Assembly (NCBI GenBank): GCA_900540375.1
Contig: UQFS01000024.1
Location: 1-57,244 of the forward strand
Source of the DNA: an uncultured Prevotella sp.
GTDB taxonomy: Bacteria; Bacteroidota; Bacteroidia; Bacteroidales; Bacteroidaceae
DNA length: 57,244 nucleotides
Reading direction: 5' to 3'
Every line of letters begins with the position of its first letter. The first letter of the stretch is position 1. Made by a program: the position numbers and the translations under genes. Below are positions 8,040 to 16,092 of the stretch, piece after piece. The notes beneath the pieces were generated by a model that was given only the letters and a program-made list of their open reading frames with translations, was not told where the DNA came from and did not search any database.

Positions 8040-8488
8040 TGATACAACGCAAGCAAACTGTTTTCCTGTTGTTGGCACTGGCAGCCATCATTGTCTGCCT
8101 CTGTCTGCCATTGGGAGCCATCGAGCCAAAGGGCATGGGTGTTCCGGCGCTCTTCTATAACATTGGGCTCTACGCCAACGGTGGCTACCAGGTTCATCCG
8201 CTGCTCTTCGTCGACTTGGTCATCACGGGCGCGCTGACGCTGGCCTGTATCCCTCTGTTCAAGAAGCGCAAGATGCAGATGAAGATCTGTGTGGCGAATA
8301 TCGTGCTGAGTCTGGTGTGGTATGGCTATTATGCTTTCTGTGTTCTGCACCTTTTCAAGGATATGGGCACGTTCCATCCTCGCTTTGCCGGCTGCCTGCC
8401 ATTGGTGGCGCTGATTCTTTTCGTTTTGGCCTATCGTGGCATCAAGGCTGATGAGGAACTGGTTCGCTCGATGGACAGAATCCGATAA
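8039..8488 (+). CDS. DUF4293 integral membrane protein
   Basis: 149 residues with four hydrophobic segments: about 7-27 (VFLLLALAAIIVCLCLPLGA), 57-75 (LLFVDLVITGALTLACIPLF), 82-103 and 119-137. MIQRKQTVFLLLA is the characteristic DUF4293 opening, and the loop between the first two segments faces outside. The function is unknown. It closes the bamD-rpoZ transcript; its start overlaps the rpoZ stop by one base, and a strong terminator follows 30 bp on. Confidence 0.85.
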   Translation: MIQRKQTVFLLLALAAIIVCLCLPLGAIEPKGMGVPALFYNIGLYANGGYQVHPLLFVDLVITGALTLACIPLFKKRKMQMKICVANIVLSLVWYGYYAFCVLHLFKDMGTFHPRFAGCLPLVALILFVLAYRGIKADEELVRSMDRIR

Positions 8489-8518
8489 CGACTACACATT
8501 ATTATATATATAACATAC

Positions 8519-8555
8519 AAGCCCCCTTGCAGCATATTTGCGGCAGGGGGGCTTT
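8519..8555. terminator. Terminator between converging genes
   Basis: A GC-rich stem (8519-8530 with 8543-8554) with A-rich and T-rich flanks. It ends the bamD-rpoZ-DUF4293 unit on the plus strand and, read the other way, the Ala-rich lipoprotein gene. Confidence 0.75.
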
Positions 8556-8589
8556 GAAGTTTATGTGATGAGTTATGATGGAGCTGTGA

Positions 8590-9393
8590 TTACAGTCCCA
8601 GTCCTTTCAGTGCCTTTCCGGCAGCTTTGTTGACAGCGTCGTTGGCCTTGTCGGCAGCCTTATTGACTTTCTCGGCGGCTTTGTTCTGAGCTTTGGTCAC
8701 AGCCTCGTTGGTTTTGGAAGCGGCTTTGTTGCCCTCTTCGTTGACCTTGTTCTCAGCTGCGGTCTTGGCATTGTTGGCGGCTTGCTCAGCAGCAGCCTTG
8801 GCTGTGGCGGGAGCGGCATCGATGGCGGCTTTGGCAGCAGCGGGGGCATTCTTCAGCACAGCAGCGGCTGCTTCAGCGGTGGCAGTAGCAGCGGCACCCT
8901 TCTGCAGGTAAGGAGAGGCGAGGTTCACAACATCTTGAGCCACGGCTTTCTTGGCTTCGTCTGCTGTAGTGGCTGCTGTTGTGGGCAGGTTCTCGATACT
9001 GTTGATCAGGTCGGCGATAGTTGTGTTGTTGGTGGCTACGCTCTTCAGGGCCTGCTCATTGTCCTTGACGAATTTCTTGATGGCGGCACCGTAGGTCTTG
9101 GCATCGTCGAGTTTGCCGGCATTGACCAGCGTCTTGTAGGTGGTTGCCAGGTCTGCCAGTGCTGTGGTTATCTGTTTGGGCTCTTTCTTTCCGATAGCAC
9201 TTGAGGCCTGAGCAGTCAGAGCGCTGAGTGTTGACTTGATCTCAGGAGCAAGAGCTGTGGTGTCTGCCTGTTCCGTACTGTCGGCTGTTGCCGTTGAGTC
9301 TGTAGCCTCGGCAGCAGACTTTGTCTTGCTTCCTCCGCAGCTGGCAAACAACATTGCAGCTACGGCCATGACTAACATAATGTTCTTTTTCAT
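8590..9393 (-). CDS. Ala/Lys-rich helical lipoprotein, unknown function
   Basis: 267 residues. Lipobox LFASC gives a lipidated Cys at about 19, followed by GGSKTKSAAEATDSTATADS, a Ser/Thr/Asp-rich tether. A middle helical domain (about 48-150: EIKSTLSALTAQASSAIGKK, then ALADLATTYKTLVNAGKLDD) is followed by a C-terminal third made almost only of Ala, Lys, Asn and Glu (AAKAAIDAAPATAKAAAEQA; then repeated KAxxKxN blocks such as NKAAEKVNKAADKANDAVNK). I recognise no named family. The tail is compatible with a long amphipathic helix, apolipoprotein- or LEA-like in composition. It ends against the terminator at 8519-8555. Confidence 0.75.
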   Translation of the reverse strand: MKKNIMLVMAVAAMLFASCGGSKTKSAAEATDSTATADSTEQADTTALAPEIKSTLSALTAQASSAIGKKEPKQITTALADLATTYKTLVNAGKLDDAKTYGAAIKKFVKDNEQALKSVATNNTTIADLINSIENLPTTAATTADEAKKAVAQDVVNLASPYLQKGAAATATAEAAAAVLKNAPAAAKAAIDAAPATAKAAAEQAANNAKTAAENKVNEEGNKAASKTNEAVTKAQNKAAEKVNKAADKANDAVNKAAGKALKGLGL

Positions 9394-9439
9394 GATTTCG
9401 ATTGTTGAAAAGTGATTAATGTTTTATGTTTAAGACTTG

Positions 9440-10381
9440 TCATTCTTCATAGTCATCAAGTACTTTCTTCATTCTTGCACGTCCGATGGCAATGAGACGC
9501 TCGGATTTGTCATAGTCAGAACCGCTGAACCTGCGCATGGGGATATCTAAAAGAATATCAGGGGGACAGAGTCTGAGCATGAGCTGTGCGTTTTGATGAA
9601 TCATGATGCTGGCGGTACGGTTTAATAACGTAAAGTAGTTTACGTCTAACTTTAATCCGCCCGGTACTATTCTGCTGAGAATTTGCAGTGCTCGTGAAGA
9701 AGCCACACGCTGACGCTCTGCGGTGCGCTTTAGCTCTAATTCTCCTTCATAGTCATGCCCGCAGACGTTGACGGCCACGAGCAAATCGCCTTTATGCTGC
9801 TCCACGCGGTTGAGAGGTAATGGATTGGTTGTGCCCCCATCGATGAGCAATTTGTTGCCGAGGTGCATGGGTTCGAAATAGGCTGGCAGGGAGATGCTCG
9901 CGCGGATGGCCTCATAGAGGGAACCGTGGCGGAAGACCACCTCATGGCCGCTTTCCCAGTCTGTGGAGATGGCGGCATAAGGAATGGGCAGTGCGTCGAT
10001 GTCAGTGTCGGGGACGATGGTTTTGAGCGTGTCGATGATGCGCTTGCCTTTGACGAGATGGTTCAAGCTTGGCGAGTAGTCAGTGAGCTCCCGAATCTTT
10101 CGCTTGTCGATCGTCTTCATCCATGAGCGGAAGGTCTCGAGGTTGCCGGTCGCATACATGCCGGCGACGAGCGCGCCCATCGATGTGCCTGCGACGGAGC
10201 GGATATGGTAGCCACGGTCAAGGAGTTCCTCGATGGCACCGATATGCGCCAGCCCGCGTGCGCCTCCACTGGAGAGCACAAGCGCTACCTCCTTCTTCCG
10301 ACCACGTATGCGGCGGATGACGGTATCCTTCACCTCTGTGAACAGGTCAAGCAGGTTGCTGTTTTCTGTTCTCTCTGTCAT
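9440..10381 (-). CDS. Patatin-like phospholipase
   Basis: 313 residues. The oxyanion-hole stretch LSSGGARGLAHIGAIEEL (about 37-54), nucleophile motif GTSMG with Ser67, and catalytic Asp181 in LLIDGGTTNPLP give a complete Ser-Asp dyad of the patatin family. Members hydrolyse acyl chains of lipids; it resembles short bacterial RssA-type proteins. No signal peptide or barrel follows, so it should be cytoplasmic, unlike the long outer-membrane patatin-porin proteins. The start is 46 bp downstream of the Ala-rich lipoprotein gene's ATG only in map terms; the transcript runs from this gene toward that one. Confidence 0.9.
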   Translation of the reverse strand: MTERTENSNLLDLFTEVKDTVIRRIRGRKKEVALVLSSGGARGLAHIGAIEELLDRGYHIRSVAGTSMGALVAGMYATGNLETFRSWMKTIDKRKIRELTDYSPSLNHLVKGKRIIDTLKTIVPDTDIDALPIPYAAISTDWESGHEVVFRHGSLYEAIRASISLPAYFEPMHLGNKLLIDGGTTNPLPLNRVEQHKGDLLVAVNVCGHDYEGELELKRTAERQRVASSRALQILSRIVPGGLKLDVNYFTLLNRTASIMIHQNAQLMLRLCPPDILLDIPMRRFSGSDYDKSERLIAIGRARMKKVLDDYEE

Positions 10382-10435
10382 ATTTGCTTCTGTTTCTTCT
10401 TGGGTCTTTATGATGTCTAAACCATTTGTTTGCGT

Positions 10436-11980
10436 CTATTCTTTGATCTTCCACTCGTCGATACAGCGGTGCTCGCGCGAGAAGTTGACGCCGATCTTCA
10501 CGATCTTGCGGCTGTCTGTGGCAAAGGGCTTGGCGTAGTCTTTGTCCTCAATTTGCTGCAAGGCGATGTCTGCACTTTGGTCGTATTTGAACTCAAAGAT
10601 ATAGATATAGTCCTTTGTCTTCACGATCATGTCGATGCGACCGTCGGAAATCGTGCGCTCCACCTCAGTGTAGAAGCCGAGCAACTTCGTGACGATGTAG
10701 AACGCATTTTGGAAATAGAGCTCGGCGTCGCCTACGATCTTGTAGTCCGTGTCGGCGAAGAGCACCTGCATGCGCTTCATAAATTCTTCAGGCTTACCGT
10801 TGCGCAGGGCAAGCACAAAGTTGCGGACATACATTGGTGCTCCTTCGCTGCCGGTATGAGCATAGTAGGGTAGGAGGTAGCTGGCAAAGCCCTCTTCCAC
10901 CTCTTCATTGGGGAAGCCGAGGGTATAGACCTTGAATTCCTCGTCGTAGTTCTTGATCGTCAGGTAGCCGCTTTGGTAGATGACGGGAATAGGATTGCGG
11001 TCCATGGCATCGATAGAGTTGAGCATGTCCGCAGATACTTGTTGTTGAGTCAGGTCAGGGAGATAAAAATTCTCTCGTTGCAACAGTTGTACGAGGAACG
11101 TCGGCGTGCCTGTCTCGAACCAATAGCTGCCGAATTTGCCGGCGCGGAAGGTGCTCAGAAGGCTGAAGGGATTGTAGACGCCCGTGCCATATTCGACGAA
11201 GTGATAGCCGTCGTAGCGCTTTTTCAGTCGTGCACAAGTCTCCTCATAGCTGATATCGTAGCGGTCAGCGAGCTTCTGAATACCCTCTTCGAAATAGCGG
11301 TGCATCTCTTCTTCGGTGATGCCGCACAGCGTGTCGTAGCTCTCGTCCATGGAGATGTCGGTCAGATTGTTCAGGTCTGAGAACACGCTGACCTTTCCAA
11401 ACTTCGTCACTCCGGTGAGAAGTGCGAAACGAATGTATCTGTCCTGTGTCTTCAGTGCACCATAGAAGGCTTTTAAGGTATTGCGACAGACTGTTTGCAA
11501 CTTGTCGTTGTTGATAGCCTGCAACATTGGCTTATCGTATTCATCGACAAGGATCACAACAGGTTTCTCCACTTTTGTAGCGACTCGACTGATGATGCCT
11601 TCAAAGCGCTGGGCAAACGTGACCTCATTGGGATTCCTTCCATATTGCTGTTCCCAGTGAGAGAGGAAGAGATTCAGACGACTTTCTAATACTTCCTTCG
11701 AATCATATTTGTCAGTGTTGAGATCAAGATGCAGCACAGGATAAACCGTCCAGTCCTTCTCAAGCTTATCAATGGCTAAGCCATGAAACAGTTCCCGCTT
11801 GCCGCTAAAGTAGGCAGCAAGCGTGGACATGAGCAGTGATTTCCCAAATCGGCGTGGGCGGCTTAGGAAATAATAAGTCCCCTCATGTACGAGCTTGTAT
11901 ATGAGTTCTGTCTTATCGACATACTCATATCCATTGCTTCGTAGGCTTTCAAAGTCTTGTATTCCTATGGGATATTTCAT
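10436..11980 (-). CDS. AAA-ATPase-like / PD-(D/E)XK nuclease-like protein
   Basis: 514 residues. MKYPIGIQDFESLRSNGYEYVDKTELIYKL-type opening and the P-loop variant FLSRPRRFGKSLLMSTLAAY identify the AAA-ATPase-like family (PF09820), and the C-terminal part (YFQNAFYIVTKLLGFYTEVE ... RIDMIVKTKDYIYIFEFK) is the linked PD-(D/E)XK-like domain with D-x(n)-E-F-K. A Walker B-like VVILVDEYDKP lies near 140. The family is heavily multiplied in gut Bacteroidota; its role is unknown. It has its own promoter (12025-12055) and stands apart from its neighbours, so it behaves as an accessory gene. Confidence 0.88.
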   Translation of the reverse strand: MKYPIGIQDFESLRSNGYEYVDKTELIYKLVHEGTYYFLSRPRRFGKSLLMSTLAAYFSGKRELFHGLAIDKLEKDWTVYPVLHLDLNTDKYDSKEVLESRLNLFLSHWEQQYGRNPNEVTFAQRFEGIISRVATKVEKPVVILVDEYDKPMLQAINNDKLQTVCRNTLKAFYGALKTQDRYIRFALLTGVTKFGKVSVFSDLNNLTDISMDESYDTLCGITEEEMHRYFEEGIQKLADRYDISYEETCARLKKRYDGYHFVEYGTGVYNPFSLLSTFRAGKFGSYWFETGTPTFLVQLLQRENFYLPDLTQQQVSADMLNSIDAMDRNPIPVIYQSGYLTIKNYDEEFKVYTLGFPNEEVEEGFASYLLPYYAHTGSEGAPMYVRNFVLALRNGKPEEFMKRMQVLFADTDYKIVGDAELYFQNAFYIVTKLLGFYTEVERTISDGRIDMIVKTKDYIYIFEFKYDQSADIALQQIEDKDYAKPFATDSRKIVKIGVNFSREHRCIDEWKIKE

Positions 11981-12024
11981 GGCTTAAATCTTTTTGGTGA
12001 TGACTCAACACGTTCTCGTCCTTG

Positions 12025-12055
12025 CAAAGCTACAAAAAATATTTTATGTAGCAAA
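12025..12055 (-). promoter_or_regulatory. Promoter of the AAA/nuclease-like gene
   Basis: Minus-strand TAGCTTTG (12025-12032) with TTTG (12052-12055) 19 bp upstream. Confidence 0.65.
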
Positions 12056-12130
12056 CGTTTCGTGCCGCTTTTAGAATAATAAAAGGTGATTATGGAAACA
12101 AGTTATAGAATAGGAGAATAGAAGGAAGAT

Positions 12131-12171
12131 AAAAAAGCATGAGACTTGCTGATGAAAACAAGTCCCATGCT
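12131..12171 (-). terminator. Terminator of the MFS gene
   Basis: AGCATGAGACTTG (12136-12148) pairs with CAAGTCCCATGCT (12159-12171) with one mismatch; on the minus strand the stem is followed by a run of six T. It lies 45 bp after the MFS stop codon. Confidence 0.8.
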
Positions 12172-12215
12172 TCTAATAGGATGACTTCCGATCCCTTGTA
12201 AAGTGGAATTGAAGA

Positions 12216-13613
12216 TTATTTCTTGATGTTGGCATCCTGCAGTCCGTAGTGCTTCTTCTTGTCCACGGCAATCAACAGGAGTGAGATGATGACGGCAGCA
12301 ACACCGAAGCCGCAGAAGATGCTCATACTCGTGGTGTAGCTGGGATCTGCACCGTTGACCTTACCGATGAACATGGGCACGAGAGCCAGTCCGATGTTCT
12401 GAATATAGAAGATAATAGCATAGGCAGAGCCCAAAAGCTTCATCGGGATGATCTTCGGCACACTCGGCCACATGGCAGAGGGCACCAAGGAGAAAGCTAC
12501 GCCTAACGTGATCATGATGATCACGGCAAACCAACCATAGGGCAGGATGTGGATGGCAAAGATGAAATGCACGGCAGCCAACATTGCCGAGCCGATGAGC
12601 ATCAGCGTCGCTCCTTTGCCGATACGGTCGTAGAGTGAGCCGAAGAGCGGTGTGAGCAGGATGGTACCGAAAGGAATCAAGCCAGGGATGCCGCCTGCCA
12701 TATCCTCAGGAACACCGTAGTTGGCAATCATCAGCTTGGTTGCGAACTTCAAGAATGGGAAGACACCACTGTAGAACAGCAGGCAGAGCAGACAGATGCA
12801 CCAGAAGCCTGGGTTGGAGAAGATGTACTTCAGATCGCTGAAGTGGAAGTCGTCGTCAGACTCCTCGTCGAGCGTTTCTTTCTCTTTCTCGAACTCTTTC
12901 TCGCCCTTGGCTTCCTCTACGCTCTTGTCGAGCTTCTTGTCCATGACAGTGTAAACGATGAAGGACAGGAAGCCAATCACCAACAGCACCAGACCGAGGA
13001 GCACGGGAGCACCTACCTTGCCGCCGAAAGCTTTGGCAAAGGGCAGCGCACCCATCATGGCACCTGCTGTTCCCAATCGGGCGAGAGCTACCTGAATACC
13101 CATGGCGAGGGCGAGCTCGTGACCGGTAAACCACTTTGTGATGATTTTCGACACGGTGATACCACAGATTTCGCAGCCTACACCGAAGATGGCAAAGCCC
13201 AAAGAAGCTACTGCCGCAGACATAGGCAGGGAGAAGTTGACAAAGCTCAGGGTAAAGCGACTGTCGCCGAAGTCACCTGTCACACCATAGTATTTGATAA
13301 AGACACCAATCACCATCAGACCGCAAGCCATGATTCCTGTGAAGCGGATACCCATCTTGTCAAGGATGATACCGCCAAAGAAGAGCATGAGCAGGAATAC
13401 GTTGATGAGGCCGTAGCTGCCGGCAAAGAAACCATAGTCGTCTGAGGTCCATCCCAGACCACCGGCTGCTACGGGTTTGTCAAGAAGTACTTCCAGTGGC
13501 GACATCACGTCGGTGATGAAGTAACCGGTCATCATGGTGAAAGCGACAATGAAAAGGGCTGTCCAGCGGGCGCCTTTGCTGTCGTTGAGAATACGTTGAA
13601 GTTTTTCTGTCAT
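12216..13613 (-). CDS. Major facilitator superfamily transporter
   Basis: 465 residues with about twelve hydrophobic segments. The loop between segments 2 and 3 carries the MFS signature-like GGIILDKMGIRFTG, and the matching one in the second half reads LFGSLYDRIGKGATLM. The two halves are joined by a very acidic/basic cytoplasmic loop (about 228-262, KSVEEAKGEKEFEKEKETLD...). The substrate cannot be told from sequence. It follows the S9 peptidase gene by 117 bp on the same strand with a hairpin in the gap and no promoter I can see, so it may be co-transcribed. Confidence 0.85.
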   Translation of the reverse strand: MTEKLQRILNDSKGARWTALFIVAFTMMTGYFITDVMSPLEVLLDKPVAAGGLGWTSDDYGFFAGSYGLINVFLLMLFFGGIILDKMGIRFTGIMACGLMVIGVFIKYYGVTGDFGDSRFTLSFVNFSLPMSAAVASLGFAIFGVGCEICGITVSKIITKWFTGHELALAMGIQVALARLGTAGAMMGALPFAKAFGGKVGAPVLLGLVLLVIGFLSFIVYTVMDKKLDKSVEEAKGEKEFEKEKETLDEESDDDFHFSDLKYIFSNPGFWCICLLCLLFYSGVFPFLKFATKLMIANYGVPEDMAGGIPGLIPFGTILLTPLFGSLYDRIGKGATLMLIGSAMLAAVHFIFAIHILPYGWFAVIIMITLGVAFSLVPSAMWPSVPKIIPMKLLGSAYAIIFYIQNIGLALVPMFIGKVNGADPSYTTSMSIFCGFGVAAVIISLLLIAVDKKKHYGLQDANIKK

Positions 13614-13638
13614 AATGGAATTCTCTCTTTTTTTCTGA

Positions 13639-13673
13639 ATCCGTGAAAGAGGTAAAGCGCTTCTTTCACGGAT
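13639..13673. other. Intercistronic hairpin, S9 peptidase to MFS
   Basis: ATCCGTGAAAGA (13639-13650) and TCTTTCACGGAT (13662-13673) are perfectly complementary, 12 bp. No T-run follows on the minus strand, so it may be an RNA stability or processing element, or a weak terminator. Confidence 0.6.
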
Positions 13674-13688
13674 GTCGTTTTATATGTC

Positions 13689-13738
13689 TTTAGTATGATT
13701 GCGATCTATTTCTTTTATATGATTGCGATCTATTTCTT
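13689..13738 (-). repeat. 24-bp tandem duplication across the S9 peptidase stop codon
   Basis: On the minus strand AAGAAATAGATCGCAATCAT occurs twice, 24 bp apart. The first copy (about 13715-13738) contains the final Lys codons and the TAG stop; the second copy is downstream and non-coding. Confidence 0.8.
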
Positions 13739-15904
13739 GTCTTTCAACCAACGGTCGAGCCAGTTAAAGAATGTGCGTTGCCACAGGATACCGTTCTGTG
13801 GTTTGAGTACCCAGTGGTTCTCGTCGGGGAAGATGAGCAGCTCTGCGGGGATGCCACGCATACGTGCTGCGTTGAAGGCTCCCATGCCTTGGTTGGCATT
13901 GATGCGGTAGTCCTTCTCGCCATGGATGCAGAGAATAGGCGTGTCCCACTTGTCGACGAACTTATGCGGACTGTTGTCGTAGGTACGCTTAGCGTTGGCC
14001 GTCATGTCCTTATTCCAGTAAGCATCATCATACTCCCAGTTCGAGAACCAGTCCTCCTCGGTGTCTGTATACATCGATTCGAGGTTGAAAGCACCGTCGT
14101 GAGCGATGAAACATTTGAAGCGCTTGTCGTGATGACCGGCAAGATAGTAAACAGAGAAGCCACCGAAAGAAGCGCCCACGCAACCCAAACGGTCTTTATC
14201 GACATAAGGCAGGTTGGCTGTTGCGTCGTCAATGGCGCCGAGATAGTCGTTCATGCACTGGCCTGTCCAGTCGCCACTGATCTCCTCGTTCCACTCAGAA
14301 CCGAAGCCGGGAAGGCCACGACGGTTAGGTGCTACGATGACATAGCCGTGAGCGGCCATGATGGAGAAGTTCCAACGATAGCTCCAGAACTGTGATACAG
14401 GACTCTGAGGACCGCCTTCACAATAGAGCAGTGCGGGATATTTCTTGGTAGCGTCGAAGTGCGGGGGGAGGATAATCCATACCAGTTCCTGCTTGCCGTC
14501 GGTGGTCTTCACCCAACGCTGCTGGATGGTGGGCTTGGCAAGCTGGTTGAGGATGTGGTCGTTCTCAGCGGTGAGGCGGACAGCAACGCTCTTTTTCTCA
14601 GTTTTGTTGATGTTGACTTGATAGATGTCATCAGGGTCTGTCATGGAGTGACGCGTAGCAATGAGCTTACCGGGAGCCAAAAGTTTCAGTGAGCCATAGT
14701 CGTGCCAGCCGTCAGTGAGCTGCTTGACGTTGTCGTTGAGATCGGTAGAATAGATATTCACGCAGGCGTGCCAGCAACCAAGGAAGTACAGCGTGCGGCT
14801 GTCACTGTTCCAGATATAGTCATCGACATTGGAGTCGAACTTCTCGGTGACATAGCTCTTCTTGCCTGTAGAAAGGTCCATGACACAGAGCCGGTTGCGG
14901 TCGCTCTCATATCCGTCGTTCTTCATACTCTGCCAGGCAATGTATTTGCCGTCGGGAGAGAACTTCGGGTTGACGTCATATCCGACCTGCATGTCACCGG
15001 CCTGATGGTTGACGGCCTGGTTGCGCATGGTCTTTGTCGGGTCGATCTTCGGCTCTTTATAGCCTTCGGGCTTGCAGAGGTTGCGCGTCGCGCGCGTACC
15101 TATATTGTATAAGTATATGTCGGCATCGGTAGAGATGGCGTATTCCACACCCTCCTTCTTGCGGCAAGTATAGGCCACCTGCTTGGAATCCGGACTCCAT
15201 GCCAGTTGTTCGATACCACCGAAAGGAGCCATCGGGCATTCGTAGGGTTGTCCCTCAAGGATGTCAACGCCGTCGTCTGCCTTGTCGCCGTTGACGTTGG
15301 CTACGAAGGGATGCGGCATGCTCTCTACGTAGTGGTCCCAGTGACGGTAGTTCAGATCTGTGACGAGACGGCCTGTAGCCTTTGGCAGGTCATCAGGATT
15401 CTTCCGGATGCTGCCGTGATAAGGGAGACTCTTGGTGAGGATCACCTTGCTGCCATCGGGTGAGAAGAGAAAGCCCTCGATGTCGATCTTACTGTCGGTC
15501 ATCTTCACACGGTCCGTTCCGTCGGCATTCATCTTCCACAGCTGTCCGTCACGAAGGAAGGCAATCTTCCTGCCACCCTCGATCCATGCGGCATCCGTCT
15601 CGTTTTTGCCGTCCTTGGTCAGGGCTGTAGCCTTGGCAATCGTCTTGCCGGCTTTCAGCGGCTGCACGAAGAGCATCGTGTGGCTTTTGTTTTCCTTGAC
15701 ACTATAGTAGCTCACCTGATAGGCCAGCGTCTTGCCGTCGGGAGAGACAGCATACGAGCCGATGCGTCCCATAGCCCAAAGAGCTTCTGGCGTCATCTGG
15801 TCGCTGGCGAGCGTGATATTGTTTTTTTCAATCATCGTCTGTGCTTTCATCGTTGGGGCGCCAAGAAGCATGGCACCCAGCACCATTGCTATTGCTTTAT
15901 TCAT
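13730..15904 (-). CDS. S9-family serine peptidase (prolyl oligopeptidase fold)
   Basis: 724 residues. N-terminal signal peptide (MNKAIAMVLGAMLLGAPTMK), a WD40/TolB-like propeller (about 35-430; repeats such as PDGKTLAYQVSYY, SPDGSKVILTKSL, SPDSKQVAYTC, SPDGKYIAWQS), then an alpha/beta-hydrolase domain with the catalytic triad Ser579 (GASFGG), Asp665 (GEKDYR) and His697 (DENHW). It resembles dipeptidyl-peptidase 5 / acylaminoacyl-peptidase-type S9 enzymes that release peptides in the periplasm. It lies after pyrG-yidC on the same strand. Confidence 0.92.
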   Translation of the reverse strand: MNKAIAMVLGAMLLGAPTMKAQTMIEKNNITLASDQMTPEALWAMGRIGSYAVSPDGKTLAYQVSYYSVKENKSHTMLFVQPLKAGKTIAKATALTKDGKNETDAAWIEGGRKIAFLRDGQLWKMNADGTDRVKMTDSKIDIEGFLFSPDGSKVILTKSLPYHGSIRKNPDDLPKATGRLVTDLNYRHWDHYVESMPHPFVANVNGDKADDGVDILEGQPYECPMAPFGGIEQLAWSPDSKQVAYTCRKKEGVEYAISTDADIYLYNIGTRATRNLCKPEGYKEPKIDPTKTMRNQAVNHQAGDMQVGYDVNPKFSPDGKYIAWQSMKNDGYESDRNRLCVMDLSTGKKSYVTEKFDSNVDDYIWNSDSRTLYFLGCWHACVNIYSTDLNDNVKQLTDGWHDYGSLKLLAPGKLIATRHSMTDPDDIYQVNINKTEKKSVAVRLTAENDHILNQLAKPTIQQRWVKTTDGKQELVWIILPPHFDATKKYPALLYCEGGPQSPVSQFWSYRWNFSIMAAHGYVIVAPNRRGLPGFGSEWNEEISGDWTGQCMNDYLGAIDDATANLPYVDKDRLGCVGASFGGFSVYYLAGHHDKRFKCFIAHDGAFNLESMYTDTEEDWFSNWEYDDAYWNKDMTANAKRTYDNSPHKFVDKWDTPILCIHGEKDYRINANQGMGAFNAARMRGIPAELLIFPDENHWVLKPQNGILWQRTFFNWLDRWLKDKK

Positions 15905-15992
15905 GAGAATAAGTTGATTATTGGAATAAACAAACTACATCTCTCGAATCAGCCTCCTGCTTATTGTCAAGACTGTCGGCTGTTTCGTGAAA

Positions 15993-16046
15993 ATGAGTAA
16001 CGACGCCGGATGTTAGCGGACTGCCAAGATCCTCATCGTTACTCAT
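15993..16046. other. Hairpin between yidC and the S9 peptidase gene
   Basis: ATGAGTAACGA (15993-16003) is perfectly complementary to 16036-16046, enclosing 32 nt. On the minus strand TTTT follows, so it may be a weak terminator for yidC or a processing site. Confidence 0.55.
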
Positions 16047-16092
16047 TATATATAGTCTGCCTCTATTTCATTATATAGTCCGCCTCTATTTC
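16045..16092 (-). repeat. 23-bp tandem duplication across the yidC stop codon
   Basis: On the minus strand GAAATAGAGGC(G/A)GACTAT is repeated: the first copy (16070-16092) includes the last Lys codon and TAG stop, and the second (16045-16069) follows it directly with one substitution and two added bases. Confidence 0.8.
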
